Positions 20,613 through 32,054 of a stretch of DNA of 64,000 bases are shown piece after piece; positions within the stretch are counted from its first letter, which is position 1; each line of letters opens with the position of its first letter. The stretch covers positions 15,273,084 to 15,337,083 of the forward strand of contig NC_062216.1 in assembly GCF_902686445.1 (NCBI RefSeq). The letters are read 5' to 3'. The notes below the pieces were generated by a model that saw nothing but the letters and a program-made list of their open reading frames with translations, did no database searches and had not been told where the DNA came from. The stretch is from Sciurus carolinensis. Lineage: Eukaryota > Chordata > Mammalia > Rodentia > Sciuridae. A program made the translations under genes and the position numbers.

Positions 20613-21460
20613 ATCAATGCATCTTTTCGAGGGACACAGTTCAATCCCTTAACATGATCACTGAAAGAGAACCGAAAAGAGAAGTTTTTCATTGTGTAGA
20701 CATGCCTTGGGCTTGAGCACTGCTCGGGGAAGTACTGCATGATGGGAGTGTGGGCAGGCGGTGAGGTCCCCCATCAGATCCCCTCCTGTCAGAGGCAGGC
20801 AGTGTTCTGAGGGCCTGAGCAGGTCTTTGGGGTCTTTGAGTCAGTGGGGTCAGTGGGTGGCCTTGGGTGGTGGGGGCGTGCTCACTGAGAAGCATGTAAC
20901 CCCTCTTGGACCACAAAGGGGGACTCTGCACAAGCAGCCAGCACTGACAGAGGGCACCCTGGGAGCTCCTAGGTGTTCACTCCTGGAGTGTCTGGTGGTA
21001 CCAGGAAGAAAACCAAGGGAAGAGAGCCAAATGGATGGGCAAGCTGGGTGGGATGGGCCGGAGCAGCTGGTCTAGGGGACCTCGTTGAGCACTCGATGAG
21101 CAGGAGTGGAGAAGCTCCCTCCTCCCTGGAGCTCTGCTGGGCGGGAGGGAGAGGAGACAGAGGATGCTATGCCAGGCGGTGAGGGTGCAAAGAAGAGAAA
21201 GAAAGCAGGTTAAGGGGGCAGGGGAGAACACTCGTTGCATAAGGAGCCCTGATCACAAAGCCAGGAGCACCTCAACCTGCTCTTGGAAGAGCCGAGGAGA
21301 CCCCGTGGGGAAACAGACAGGGAGAAGAAAGTGGCAGGCAAGGAAGGGAGAGGGGCCGAGGGGGCCTGGAACCCCTGAGGGCACGGGGGCTTTGTGTCCC
21401 CTAAGTGCCAACGTGGGATTTTTGAGCCGACTGGCCAGTTGTTTTCTTTCCCGGTAGTCA
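20613..21460. other. Unassigned intergenic sequence
   Basis: No gene or repeat recognised. Open frames of 80-100 codons on both strands lack recognisable domains. Confidence 0.5.
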
Positions 21461-22512
21461 CATACACCTAACATAAACTGTGCCATCTGATCATTCAAGC
21501 GTCCCATTTGATGGGATTAAATGCAGTGGTCACGCTGGCCACCCTCACCGCCACCCCTCTCCAGCCGACTTCCACCTTGTAAAACTGAAGCTCTGTCCCC
21601 ATTCAGTGGGGACTGCTCTATCGCACTCCTTCAGCTCCTGGAAGCCCCCATTCTACTCCCTGTTTCTATGAACTTGCCCCCTCTGGGTGCCTTCTCGTCG
21701 GAGAATCATACCGTTCTGTCTCTTTGAAACTGTCTTATTTCACTTAGCATAATGCCTTCAAGTTTTATCCATGTCGTAATGCGTGTCCCATCTTCCTTCC
21801 TTTGTGAGGGCTGAGCAATATTCTTTGAGCGGTTATGTCACATCTGGATTATCCTTTCATCTGTCAGTGAGCATTTTAGTCTTATTAGCTATTGTGAATA
21901 GTGTTTCTATGTAGATGGGTGTGAAAACCTCTCTCTCTCTTTGCAGTCCTGGGGATTGATCCCAGGGGTGCTGTGTCACTGAGATGCCTCCCCCCACCAG
22001 TCCTTTTTATTTTTCACTTTGAGACAGGGGCTCACTAAGTTGCCCAGGCTGGTCTCAAACTCGTGATCCTCCTGCCTCAGCCTCCTGAATAGCTGGAATT
22101 TCAGGCATGGACCAGTGTCAGGCATATATACCTCTTTGAGATGTTGCTTTCCATTCTTTTGAGTATCTACCCAGAAGTGAAGTGAAATTGTTGGACCATA
22201 TGATAATTCCATTTTTAATCTTGTAATCACCATACTGTTTTCCAGAGGCTGTATAATTTTACCTTTCCGTCAGAGGTGCACACATTTCCCAATTTCTCTA
22301 CATCCTCACAAAGATTCGCTCTTTTCCATTTATTTATTTATTTTTATGGCAGCCCTCTATGGTGTGGAGTGGGATTTCCGTGTGGTTTTGATTTGCATTT
22401 CCCTGGTGACGCTGGGCATCTTTTCATGTGCTTGTTTATCTTAGGAGAAATGTCGGTTCCTTTGCCCATTTTTTGAACAGAGTTGTTTGTCTTTTTGTTG
22501 TTGCTTCTAGTG
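21461..22512 (-). mobile_element. Old LINE-1 (L1M-type), reverse orientation
   Basis: Landmarks in reversed L1 order: TTGTAAAACTGAAGCTCTG, CATTCTACTCCCTGTTTCTA, TTTCACTTAGCATAATGCCT, TATCTACCCAGAAGTGAAG, ACCATACTGTTTTCCAGAGG and TTTTGATTTGCATTTCCCTG. All frames are disrupted. A SINE at 21929-22123 interrupts it. Confidence 0.9.
21929..22123 (-). mobile_element. Dimeric B1-ID SINE inside LINE-1, reverse orientation
   Basis: TCCTGGGGATTGATCCCAGG, then GAGACAGGGGCTCACTAAGT, GCCCAGGCTGGTCTCAAACT and CTCCTGCCTCAGCCTCCTGA. Preceded by a short CT run. The LINE-1 match resumes immediately after it. Confidence 0.92.
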
Positions 22513-23751
22513 ATGTGACTTAACTTTGAACAAAACACTTTGCTGTTGTTCTGGGAATGACAGGGAGGTAAGAGTGGAAGCAGGGAGGGGTTCCTGTAAT
22601 AATCCAGACAGAGGAGGGAGCTGCCAGTTGGGGTGACAGTAGTGGAGGTAAGGGGTGGCAAGGGTTGACAGGAGACTACTGATCGGATGAGCTGCGAGAG
22701 AGGTGCTAGGGATGACTCCAAGGGCTTTGGCCTTCATCCCTGCAAAAACAGAGCAGCCACTGCCTGAGAAGTGGGAGGCTTCAGGATGGCAGGTCTGGGG
22801 GAAGATCACGGGTTCTGAGCAGGTAGGTTACGATGTGGCTTCCAAGAGACAATGGAGGGTGAGTGAGAGCGTGGATGGATCTGGAACTGGGAGAGAGTCT
22901 GTATGCGTCAGGGATTATGTTTAAATGGTATTTTAAAGCCATAGGGCAGTGTGAGCTCGCTCTGAAAGTGAGTGTTCATAGAAAAGAAGCCAAAGGACTG
23001 GTCCCTGGGACCTTGGGTCAGCAGGGCTAGCAGAACCAGTTCTCAAAGACAACAGAGACGGCATGGCTGGTGATGAGAGAAGAACCACTGGGAAGCGTGG
23101 TCACGGAGGCCTGGGGAAGAAGGCGCTTGAGCAGCAGGTGCCACCCACCCTGTGCATGAGCCGTTGCAACAGAAGGGAGGCAGACAGGACCACAGCTGCA
23201 GCCACAGCCACGAGAGCTTTATCCACTAAACAAGAATCAGAGGTTGAGTGAGGGGAGGCAGGAGGGGTTGGGGCTTCAAGAGAGACAGGATGGAGAGTGG
23301 TGGTAGTTGAGCCGCTCCAGGGCTCACCCAACCAGTGTCTGCATGTGAAGGGCTGAGGAGCACGGGTCTGCCCAGGAGGGAGCAGGCAGTGGACCCACAG
23401 AACACTACATGAGCTCAAAAAACTCAGTTGTCCCTGTAAAGGAGGAGCTGAAGGAGGAGGAAGGTGTGCCAAAGTCCCGAAGGACCCTCACAGGGGAAGG
23501 CTTTCTGGATCAGCGACTCCTGCAGGAAGGGATCAAACATCACTGTCACTGCTGTGTGCTGTCACCAGCAATGCAGCCCAGGGAGTGGGGTGAGAGGAGC
23601 AGAGGCAGACACAGGGGACATGGCTACCATGCCTCTCACCCAGCAGCAGAGAAATTCTGTGACACTTTCTTCTCCCTCCTCTCTCAAAGTACCAGGTCAG
23701 ATCCGAGGGTATAGACTGTATCTCTAAAGTGCTTTGGCTGATGAAACACAC
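22513..23751. other. Unassigned intergenic sequence
   Basis: No gene recognised. One purine-rich stretch (23405-23470) opens a short frame rich in K and E (VKEELKEEEG) but has no recognisable partner sequence. Confidence 0.45.
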
Positions 23752-24164
23752 TGCTGTGGTTAGATATGAGGCGTCCTCCAAAAGTTCATGTGTTAGATGA
23801 TGCAAGAATGTTCAGAGTTGAAATGATTGAGCCATGAGAGTCTTAATCTAAACAGTGACTTAATCCACTGATAAGGAGGAAATGGGCAGTAGGGTGTGTC
23901 TGGAGAAGATATGTCACTGGAGGTGTGTCTTTGGGTTTATATTTCGTCCCTGGTGAGTGGAGCTCTCTCTCTGCTTCCTGATTGTTATGTCACGAGCTGC
24001 TTTCCTCCTCCACACTCTTCAACCATGATGTTCTGCCTCATCTTGGGCCCAGAGCAATGGAGTCAGCAGTCTATGGATGGAGACATGAACCCCAAATCCA
24101 CTTTTCCTCCTCTACAATTGTTCTTGTGAGGTCTTTTGGTCACAGCTGTGAAAAAACTGACTAG

Positions 24165-24169
<5 letters not shown>
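23752..24169 (+). mobile_element. Rodent-type MaLR LTR, forward orientation
   Basis: Begins TGCTGTGGTTAGATATGAGG and ends GGTCACAGCTGTGAAAAAAC, TGACTAGAAACA. The 418 bp element is the same group as those at 20068 and 43485 but in the other orientation. Left flank 23747-23751 is CACAC, and the right flank continues straight into a CA repeat, so the target duplication is CACAC. Confidence 0.85.
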
Positions 24170-24208
<39 letters not shown>

Positions 24209-24226
24209 ACACACACACATGCACGT
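24167..24226. repeat. (AC)n microsatellite at LTR edge
   Basis: About 19 AC units, then GTGC and a further ACACACACAC stretch ending ATGCACGTG. It starts exactly at the 3' end of the LTR, at the presumed CACAC target duplication. Confidence 0.92.
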
Positions 24227-25474
24227 GTCTTCAAATATCAAAGCAGTCATCTTGGGAGGCCATGAACTTATTGCAAAGATGTTGCCATGGAACAAAATAT
24301 TCCTGGAACTCCTTTTCGGGAAATCCAACTGAGCATGTGACACATTCTCTTGACTGTTCTCTGTGGGGGTCACTCTTTGCATTTCAAGGGTACATTTGGT
24401 TTCTGGAAACAGCCTGAAGTCATTGAGAATCAAGTACAATCACTAAAAATTAGGGATTAGAGTTTTTGTGGCCACTGATGAGGTTTGATCCACCTAGAAT
24501 CAAACTTGTTTTGTCTTGTTTAAAAGAAGACAATTCTTCTTTCATAGGATTTAATAGAGTACAGAGGGTAAAGTGCCTGGCATAGCTTTTGATCTATCGC
24601 AGGCATCTCATAATTGGTAATTATTAATATTCTTAAAACAGAGAATGGAAGCATTACTGAAATAAATGACATGTCCCTCAAGGTGAAGGCTTTGAGGGGA
24701 CAGACTTTATCTAGAATTAGAAATTTTGCTCAGTGTGTTAAAAAATAGCAAATTCATAACTTCACAATCTTATCTGTTACTCTCTTTATCAAGCTTTCGA
24801 GTGGGAGGATTAGAGGGTTCCAGGTCAAAGAAATGAGCAAAGAAGGAGATCGTGGGAGAGGAACAAGGCCAACCCCCAGGGCACCCTCAGGACCACCCGT
24901 GTCTGCACAGGGTGCCAGCCAGCCTCCCCTCCCCTGCCACATTCAGTGCTTCCCTGCTGGCTTGCTCACGTCGGGTAAAAGCTCTACCGTTAGAAATTCT
25001 TGTCTTTGGCTTAAACTTTTAATCCTGCAGGAGAAGAGCAAACAGTCATGAAGATAGCAGGGGAGTAATTTACAGCTTTGTGTGCAGAAGGTTAGTAAGT
25101 CCTTTCCCAAGGCCAGGTCTTAATGGCGGGAGAGCAGAGGCAACAGGAGGGCTGGGGGAGTTTCTGCAGAAGGGGTGGGGAGGAGGTCTCCCCAGGGAGC
25201 GGGAGGCACTGAAGCAAACCACCTCATGCTTGGTTTTGTGGAGAGCCAGACTTCTGTGGCTCCCTCCCCAAGGTCCACAAGAAGCGGCTTCCTGGCCCAA
25301 AGCTGTGCATGCTGAAGGCTTCTAGGACCACCTTGCTGCCAAGGGGAAAGACAGAAAGGCCTGGTCCTCACCTGGACTCTGCCTGACTGAGGGAGCATTT
25401 TTGGTTACAGCCTCTGTAGGCTTCAGTTTCCCATGAAAGGAATTGATGTGGGGCTTTAATTGTGTTTAATAGAA
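24227..25474. other. Unassigned intergenic sequence
   Basis: No gene recognised. A degraded MIR tail may lie at 24540-24620 (AAAGTGCCTGGCATAGC). The rest is unremarkable. Confidence 0.45.
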
Positions 25475-25490
25475 TTTTTTTTTTTTTTTT
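25475..25490. repeat. Poly(T) tract, 16 bases
   Basis: Uninterrupted T run followed by AAAAACTTAG; no SINE body recognised next to it. Confidence 0.8.
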
Positions 25491-25571
25491 AAAAACTTAG
25501 TCTGCAATAAAAAATACACTTTTCCACTGAGACCCAGTAAAAATAATCATATTTGTATATGTATGTATGTA

Positions 25572-25708
25572 AAGTCATGCATCATGTAAAAGTGTTTCAA
25601 TGACAGACCAAGCTTATGATGGTGGTCCCATAAGATTATATGGCCTACGACATCATAGCAGTCTTTATGTAAATACACTCTGTGATGTTTGCGCAATGGC
25701 GAAATTCT
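25572..25708 (+). mobile_element. Internally deleted DNA-transposon relic
   Basis: AAGTCATGCATCATGTAAAA, GATGGTGGTCCCATAAGATT, then CACTCTGTGATGTTTGCGCA and ATGGCGAAATTCT. These are the two ends of the family seen at 6614, with the central part missing. Non-coding. Family name uncertain. Confidence 0.55.
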
Positions 25709-25740
25709 CTCTCTCTTTCTCTCTCTCTTCTCTCTCTCTA
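25706..25740. repeat. (TC)n microsatellite, imperfect
   Basis: CT units broken twice by TTT/TTC, followed by TATATATTTATG. Confidence 0.85.
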
Positions 25741-26364
25741 TATATTTATGTATATACCATACATTTGTACATATGTACTTGTGCACATCTCATCTGTTAT
25801 GTCTGTTTATCATCTATGTATCATCTATCTGAACCAAAAATTGCATGTTTGAAAAATATGAGATGGGGTGATAACACTCTTTTGAGTTTGTTATTTTAGG
25901 CCTATTTCTTAGCTAATCCTTGGTTGATGGGTTCAATGTGCAGTTCAAGGTTACAGGACATGGCCGTATAAAGCCTTCACACAGGGAAGTTCATGAGGAG
26001 TGACTGTTCCTTGTAACTTTTGCTCTCATTATCTGGAATTGGCTTCAGTAGCCAAGGTTCATGTTACTTTCCCTTTCTCCTACAGGTACATCCCATTTCC
26101 TGCTGTGTCCTGTACTTTTTGAGTGTGAGATAAAACATTCTCTCACTTGTCTCTCATCTTTCTTTCCAGATTTTGTCTCCTGAGCCCCTTTTCTTTGTGT
26201 TGATCCATTGAAACCCAAGCTCCAGGTCCACAGGAGTCCTATGATTACCTCTTGCACCATCCCAGGCCTTAATGGACACTTACTTATTGGAACTGGGTTT
26301 TCTGTTGATTTGGAGGACTTTCAAAATTTTTCTTACTTTTCTACCAGTTCAGTAATGCATTTAT
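25741..26364. other. Unassigned AT-rich sequence
   Basis: No gene or confidently named repeat. Contains pyrimidine-rich stretches followed by AG that resemble splice acceptors, but no exon-like frame. Confidence 0.4.
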
Positions 26365-26430
26365 AAAATTAGTTTATTTTTATTTTTCCACTTTTTTATT
26401 GGTGCATTATAATTGTACATAATGATGACT
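26365..26430 (-). mobile_element. Short LINE-1 3' end, reverse orientation
   Basis: TTTTTCCACTTTTTTATTGG, TGCATTATAATTGTACATAA reproduces the terminus seen at 4643, truncated after about 60 bases. Confidence 0.6.
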
Positions 26431-26759
26431 TTATTTTTATTTATCATATTTTTGATGTTCTTTATTGGTAGAGTTGTTTTGGGGACACCAAGACTATCAG
26501 TGACCTGAAAATGGAAAGTTCCACTGATCCTTCTTAAAAGAGAAACCCTACACCTGGGGACCACCTCTTCTCCAGCAGGGAAGAGGCATTATATCCATTG
26601 GATAACTGGAAGGTAAAGATCTTCCTTTGGGGATGTGGTGGAGAGGGGGCTGAAGAGGTACCTAGACCAAGAATGTGGCTGCCTGATCCATTCCAACCCT
26701 GGAAGAATCTCTCTGTGTGACTTTGGGCTAACAGATTGACTGACAGATTACCCTCTTGC

Positions 26760-27136
26760 TGTACTTGGATCTGAAATGTCCCCCAGAGTCTATATTTTAA
26801 AGGCTTTGTCTCTAGCTTGTAGCACTATCAGGAGGCGTTGGAACATTTAAGAAGTGGAAACTAGTGGGAGGTCTTAGATCTTTGGGGGCATGCCCTTAAG
26901 AGGGATTGTGGGTCATTGGTCTCTTCCTCTTTCCCTCTTCATATCTGAGCCATGAGATGAGCAGCTTCCTCTGCCATGTGCTTCCACCATGATATGTTGT
27001 CTTGCCACAGGCCCAAAGCAACAGGGTCAGCCAACCATGGACTAAAACCTCCAAAACTGTGACCCATGATAAACCTTTCCTTTTTTAAAAGTTGATTGAC
27101 TCAGGTATTTTGTTTTGGTCACACAGACCTGACTCA
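26760..27136 (+). mobile_element. MaLR-type LTR, forward orientation
   Basis: Starts TGTACTTGGATCTGAAATGT, CCCCCAGAG and ends AACTGTGACCCATGATAAAC, then TTGATTGACTCAGGTATTTT and GTTTTGGTCACACAGACCTG. The AATAAA-like signal is degraded to GATAAA. No clear target duplication. The 26431-26759 stretch before it is unassigned. Confidence 0.75.
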
Positions 27137-27339
27137 TGTGAATCTGAAGTCTCATCTGGAGATAATGGCACCACTTGATAGCACTTTGGGAAGAGTGAAC
27201 GAGCTTGAATGCCTAGCACGGTGCGTGGTACACCCCCCCTGTTCAATAAATGCTGATGGTTACTGTTTTCTTTCTTTTCTTTCTTGGCTGCCTTGTGGGC
27301 AGAGCTTTTACATCATCTGAAAAAGCTGCAGTGTCTGCA

Positions 27340-27480
27340 CCAGGTGTCTGGGGACCCAGGTCACTGTCTCACCGTGAGAACTGGGGCATGCCACTTCATC
27401 TTGCTATTTTCTCACATGTAAACATTTTTCTCCTCTGTAAGATGAGGGGGTGGACTCAGTGATTTCTAAGGATGCTTCTC
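27340..27480 (+). repeat. MIR-type SINE fragment
   Basis: GGGGCATGCCACTTCATCTT, TTCTCCTCTGTAAGATGAGG and GACTCAGTGATTTCTAAGG follow the MIR core order, diverged. Confidence 0.6.
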
Positions 27481-27860
27481 ACCCTCACAGTGTGTGAGTC
27501 TAGTAAGAGTGGTGTGAAAAGCAAAGTGTACCCCTGAAGACACGGCAGCCTTGCTTGTGCTTCCTCCAGCTGATCTGTTCAGGTTGTGTCTTTGGAATTT
27601 GGCACATAAGTTCCCATAGGAGTAGACTTTTAAGTGGTTGCTGGCTTCTCAGGGCCAGCTCATAAAACCCTGCTTAATCCAGGAGGAAGTAGGAACGTTG
27701 TGCATTTGCATCAGAAATGGCAAGAAACAAAACTGTCACCATACTAGTAATTAAGCAAAACAGAAAAACAGTTCTATTGAATACGAGCTCATTTTTTATT
27801 TATCTGGAATTCTGGTGCTTGAGGGAAGCAGGTTAATGTGGAAGAGGAGGAGGTCTGTGG

Positions 27861-27862
<2 letters not shown>

Positions 27863-27898
<36 letters not shown>
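27863..27898. repeat. (GT)n microsatellite
   Basis: About 18 uninterrupted GT units, the longest pure GT tract in the window. Confidence 0.95.
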
Positions 27899-27899
<1 letters not shown>

Positions 27900-27969
27900 T
27901 CAGGAAGTCTGCAATGCTCCCTCAGGATTCTCTCAAGGGATTTAGTGGAAGTTGATGGCACAAGTTCTC

Positions 27970-28198
27970 TTTTTTCTGGGCGGCGGGGAGAAGGTACTAG
28001 GAATTGAACTCAGGGACCCTGGACCACTGACACACATCCCCAGCCTTATTTCTTTATTTGTTTATTTTTTATTTAGTGAAAGGGTCTCACTGCATTGCTT
28101 AGTGCCTTGCTGTTGCTGAGACTGGCTTTGAATTTGCGATCCTCCTGTCTCAGCCTCCCAAGCTGCTGGGATTACAGTCGTGCACCACGGCATGCAGT
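27970..28198 (-). mobile_element. Dimeric B1-ID SINE, reverse orientation
   Basis: GGTACTAGGAATTGAACTCA, CATCCCCAGCC, then GTGAAAGGGTCTCACTGCAT, TGAGACTGGCTTTGAATTTG and CTCCTGTCTCAGCCTCCCAA. Slightly enlarged by an extra segment around 28100-28115. Confidence 0.92.
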
Positions 28199-28671
28199 TC
28201 GTAAGTTCTCGAAATGTCTGATTTTCGTTAAAAGTTCAAGGATGCCACTTTATCTTTTCTTTAAGGTAGTGTTGACCTAAGATTTTCTCATATCTGATGG
28301 CCATTGTAATAACTTGGGCTTATCAATAGAAAGGGGAGAGAGGAAGAAAGGAAATAAGAAACAAGGGTGAGAATTACTCTACATGTCACAAACTGGGGTC
28401 CTTCAGGTATGTTTTGTTGGGTTGACTCACATAGCATTTTAAGTTTCTAAAAATTAGCAACCAGGATATAAAAATGAGTAACTTAAGTTTATGGCCCTGC
28501 ACTGTCACCTGGTGATAGCGGGCTGGTACTGAACAACCCCTGCCCTTGAAGCTAATTTCCAGAACAGACCACTTTGTATCATGAATGTATTTTGTTTGGT
28601 CCCTGTAGGCATTTGAGTTTGAAAACCCCAAGTGATATAAATTGAAAAGGCAGAATTTAAACGAGCATGAG
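28199..28671. other. Unassigned intergenic sequence
   Basis: No gene recognised. Includes a purine-rich stretch at 28330-28365. Confidence 0.45.
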
Positions 28672-28899
28672 AGCCAGGCACCGTTGTGCATGCCTATAAT
28701 CCCAGTGACTTTGGAGGATGAGGCAGTAGGATCAGAAGTTCAAAGCCAGCCTCAGCAACTTAGCGAGGTCATGAGCAACTTGGTGAGACCCTCCCTCAAA
28801 ATAAAACATAAAAAAGGGCTGGGGTGGTGGCTCAGTGACTAAGTGCCCCTGGGTTCAATCCCTGGTACCAAAAAACAAACAAAAATTAAAAAATAAAAA
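28672..28899 (+). mobile_element. Full-length dimeric B1-ID SINE with target duplication
   Basis: GCCAGGCACCGTTGTGCATG, CCTATAATCCCAGTGACTTT, CAAAGCCAGCCTCAGCAACT, GGGCTGGGGTGGTGGCTCAG and GGGTTCAATCCCTGGTACC, ending in an A-rich tail. Flanks GAGCATGAG (28663) and GAGCGTGAG (28900) are a 9-base target duplication with one change. A good reference copy for the family. Confidence 0.96.
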
Positions 28900-29507
28900 G
28901 AGCGTGAGTGTGGTTGTGTGAAGGAAGTGCTTGGAAAGGGAGTCAGCTGAGAGAAGTAATAAAGATAGAAAAAGAAAAGGGAGGCGAGTCATGCACCCTC
29001 ACAGAAAGCCCGGAGGAGGGTCTGGTTGAAAAGTGAGGGGAAGGGGTCAGATTAGACAGTTCCTTTCTCGGCCACTAAGTGGCCTTGCAGTACCAGAGCA
29101 GCTTGGTTGCTTTGGGGTGACTTCTAAATGACTGGGGGAAGACCTCTGTGTACATGAGGTTTCTATCTAAGGTGTCCACACCTGGCTGGTTACTGCTTTT
29201 CTCAGAACCAAATCTTGGGGTCCCTCCCCAAAGTGGTGTGCCTACATTTCTGATGGGCATTTTGGCTGTGGCATTGGTACCCCCTTAATCACTGGGGTGA
29301 ATTTGGCTGACTTTGATGAATCAGTGGGGTCCCCTCCACCTTCACAATTACAGGTGAGAGACTATATGAGCTCTGGTCTGGTTTCAGGTGGAGCATGGCT
29401 TCTCCCTATCCATCACCCTGAGGTGCTGCCTCTGAGTCTTCTCTTCCCTGTTCCTATGTCGCTTGGTAGTTTCTGAGTTGCTATGGCAAACAAGACCCTC
29501 TGGGACT
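28900..29507. other. Unassigned intergenic sequence
   Basis: No gene or named repeat recognised. Short open frames only. Confidence 0.45.
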
Positions 29508-29688
29508 TCATTCTCAAATTTTGAAGTGCACCAGTCCCTCCTGGGGAGCTTAGCAATATGTAGACTCCTGGGGGTCCATTTCAGATGTAATGACTCTCAG
29601 GGTGTGGGGTTTAGAATTCTGCTTTCAAGACAAGCAGCCCGTGGGTGCTTCTGATGCCGGGATCCTTTGCCGGCACTTTGAGAAGCAC
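29508..29688 (+). mobile_element. hAT-type non-autonomous DNA transposon relic (MER-like)
   Basis: CATTCTCAAATTTTGAAGTG, CCAGTCCCTCCTGGGGAGCT, TTTAGAATTCTGCTTTCAAG and CACTTTGAGAAGCA follow the plan of old Charlie-type MITEs whose ends read CAGTGGTTCTCAAA and TTTGAGAACCACTG. Confidence 0.5.
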
Positions 29689-30245
29689 TTTCTGGAGGTT
29701 GGCTGAAGGGAATTTGAAATATGGTGGCACCTGGCATGGAGACTCCTTACTGCTTGGCCAATCCCTCTCCTCGGTTTCCCCATATGTAAAGTGAGGGATT
29801 TGGATGGGCTTATCTCCCGGGACTCTTCCAGCTCTGCCACCTGGAATCTCATACCTCTACCTCTGTTTAAACTAGTCCCCATCTGTGGTTATCCACAGCT
29901 CCTTCTCTCAGGCCCACCTTCTCAGAAGGTGGTCACTCAGGGGCTCAGGGGCTCAATTCCCTGCTGCTCCAGAACCACCAGTCTTCCTCCCCCAGCCCTG
30001 TCTTCTGATGCTGGGAAAGAGCCAGGAGGGACGTCTTCTGGGTACCCAGGGAAGATTCCACAAGGTACCCATCCAGGCCTCCGTCATCTTTCCCCTCCAG
30101 GAGCCTCCAGAAGGAAGCTGTGTCCAACATAGGCAGCATCCAAGATCCTGCAGGACCGTTAGTGGGTTGAAGGTGAAATGTATCTTTCTAAGTGTTCCTC
30201 TTGTTCCTGTGCCCCAGGGCTCATCCCAGCTCCTGTCCAGGCTCA
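29689..30245. other. Unassigned intergenic sequence
   Basis: No gene recognised. Open frames to 124 codons (+) show no domain. Confidence 0.45.
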
Positions 30246-30605
30246 TGGTTATGGGCTGAATTCCAAGCCTTCCAAATTGGTATGTTGAAGTCTTAACCCC
30301 CAGTTGATCATATTTGGAGAAAGGGCCTTTGGGGAGGTAATTAAGGTTAAATGAGGTCATAAGGATGGGTTCCTAATCCAACAGGATAAGCATCCTTAGA
30401 AGAAGCAGAGACCCCAGAGATCTTTTTTGATGTGAGCATGGAGGAAGGTCCATGTGATGACACAGTGGAATGGCAGCTGTCTTCCTTCAAGTGCGGAAGA
30501 GAGACCTCATCAGACAACTTGATCTTGGGCTTCCAGCCTCTGGAACTGTGAGAAATAAATATGCACCATCTATGGTCTCTTGTTATGGAAGCTCGTCAGG
30601 GAACA
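30246..30605 (+). mobile_element. MLT1-type MaLR LTR
   Basis: TGGTTATGGGCTGAATTCCA, GTTGAAGTCTTAACCCCCAG, GAGGTAATTAAGGTTAAATG, then CAGCCTCTGGAACTGTGAGA and AATAAAT. The landmarks are in MLT1A-like order. Poly(A) signal retained, no coding content. Confidence 0.88.
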
Positions 30606-31044
30606 CTGAGTCATTCATTCATTCAAGCAGATAGTACACTGATACCCACAAACTACCCCAGAGGAGTCTTGGAACTTGTCAAGGCTTTAAGTAACCATGT
30701 CAAGGTCACTGTGGGTCAAGTTTTTCTCAACTTGGTCTAAACTTCCTCAGGGTCTTACATCCAGATTAACAATTCAGGGTACAGTCCCTCAACTTCTATC
30801 TCTGTCCTTTGATTGCTTCCTGCAAAATTACCAGTATTTGACATCAAAAGAAAAAAGCCCAAGAAGTCAGGTGTCATTCTGAGGAGTTGCTTGGGTGTGC
30901 ACTTGGACAGGAAGCCATATCTGTGTGTGGGTTTGTGTCCATGGACACCAGGCCTTCTTGCAGATATAAACGCTGACATAGGAATCTTCACATGAGGCTG
31001 TGAGTTTGCCCCTGGGTTTGATTTCTGAGTGTATTCGTTTACCT
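30606..31044. other. Unassigned intergenic sequence
   Basis: No gene or repeat recognised with confidence. Confidence 0.4.
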
Positions 31045-31200
31045 ATAAAAGACTAGACTTGGAATTTGAAAGCTTGGGTAGAAGCTTATTTTTTGCTGCT
31101 CAGCTATGTTATCTTAGGCAAGATACTTAAATTTGGGCCTCGGTTTGCTCATCAGTGAAACAGCAAGGAAGGAAGTGTCCCCCAGAGGGGAGAGGTGAGG
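31045..31200 (+). repeat. MIR-type SINE fragment
   Basis: GACTAGACTTGGAATTTGAA, TATCTTAGGCAAGATACTTA and CTCATCAGTGAAACAGCAAG follow the MIR core order. Confidence 0.65.
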
Positions 31201-31770
31201 ATCACAGAGTAAACCCTGCGAATGGCACAGCGCTCCATGGTGCTCCTCTCCCTGAGGTTGTGTGGCCTGGCCCTGCCTGCAGGCCTTCCCCTGTCCCTGT
31301 GGCCTGTTGGTTGAGGTACCTAGAGGGGAGGCATGGCCGGTAGCTGGTGCCTCTACCGAACCTGGCCTCCCAGGGCTATTGGCTTCCTCCATTTTTTCTT
31401 CCTCTCCCGTGTGTCTGACCCTGTTCATACTGAGTCCCAGTCACTTTTCGAAGATATGAATTAAAGGCACAACAAATGATACCTGATTTCCAATCACTGA
31501 ATGGAATGAGGTGTTCTGGGCAGGTGGGGGACTCCACCTGGACACTGTTCAACTGGAGAGGAGATGGGGGATAAAGAAGGGAAGGAACGGTTTTTGAACA
31601 TCCATCTGCCAAGAACATTGCCAATTTCCCCCTATTGCATGGAAAGCAGAGGAAGAAAAACGTAGCTCTCTGTGGGTGCATGTGAGTCTCTCACATCCCC
31701 AGTGTTAATAGGGAAGAAAAGCAGATGAGTGGAAAGCAGTCATTTGTCTGCTTTGTGGTCCTCCATGGTT
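31201..31770. other. Unassigned intergenic sequence
   Basis: No gene or named repeat. Short open frames only. Confidence 0.4.
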
Positions 31771-31980
31771 TCCATTTATTGAACAACTACTACATGCCAG
31801 GCACCATGCTGCCTGCTGGGGCTAAAGTCACAGCCCAAACTGAACATTCTCTTCCAACAGAAGTCATTGCATTTAATCCTGAAAATGACCATGTGATGAT
31901 CAGATGAAATATTGCCCAGGAAAAGGGTTTATAAACTGTAAAGTGCCATAAAATGTCAGGGATTGTTATGAGGATGATTA
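31771..31980 (-). repeat. L2/MIR-family remnant
   Basis: TCCATTTATTGAACAACTAC, TACATGCCAGGCACCATGCT and GCATTTAATCCTGAAAATGA match the reversed L2/MIR3 arrangement (TTATTGAGCACCTACTATG..., CCAGGCACTGTGCT). Confidence 0.6.
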
Positions 31981-32054
31981 GTTTTCCTTCCTCATCTCTG
32001 CGGCTTCCCAGCAGCCTCCCGGTGCAGAGTTGGCACCCACCTTGCCTGTCTCCT

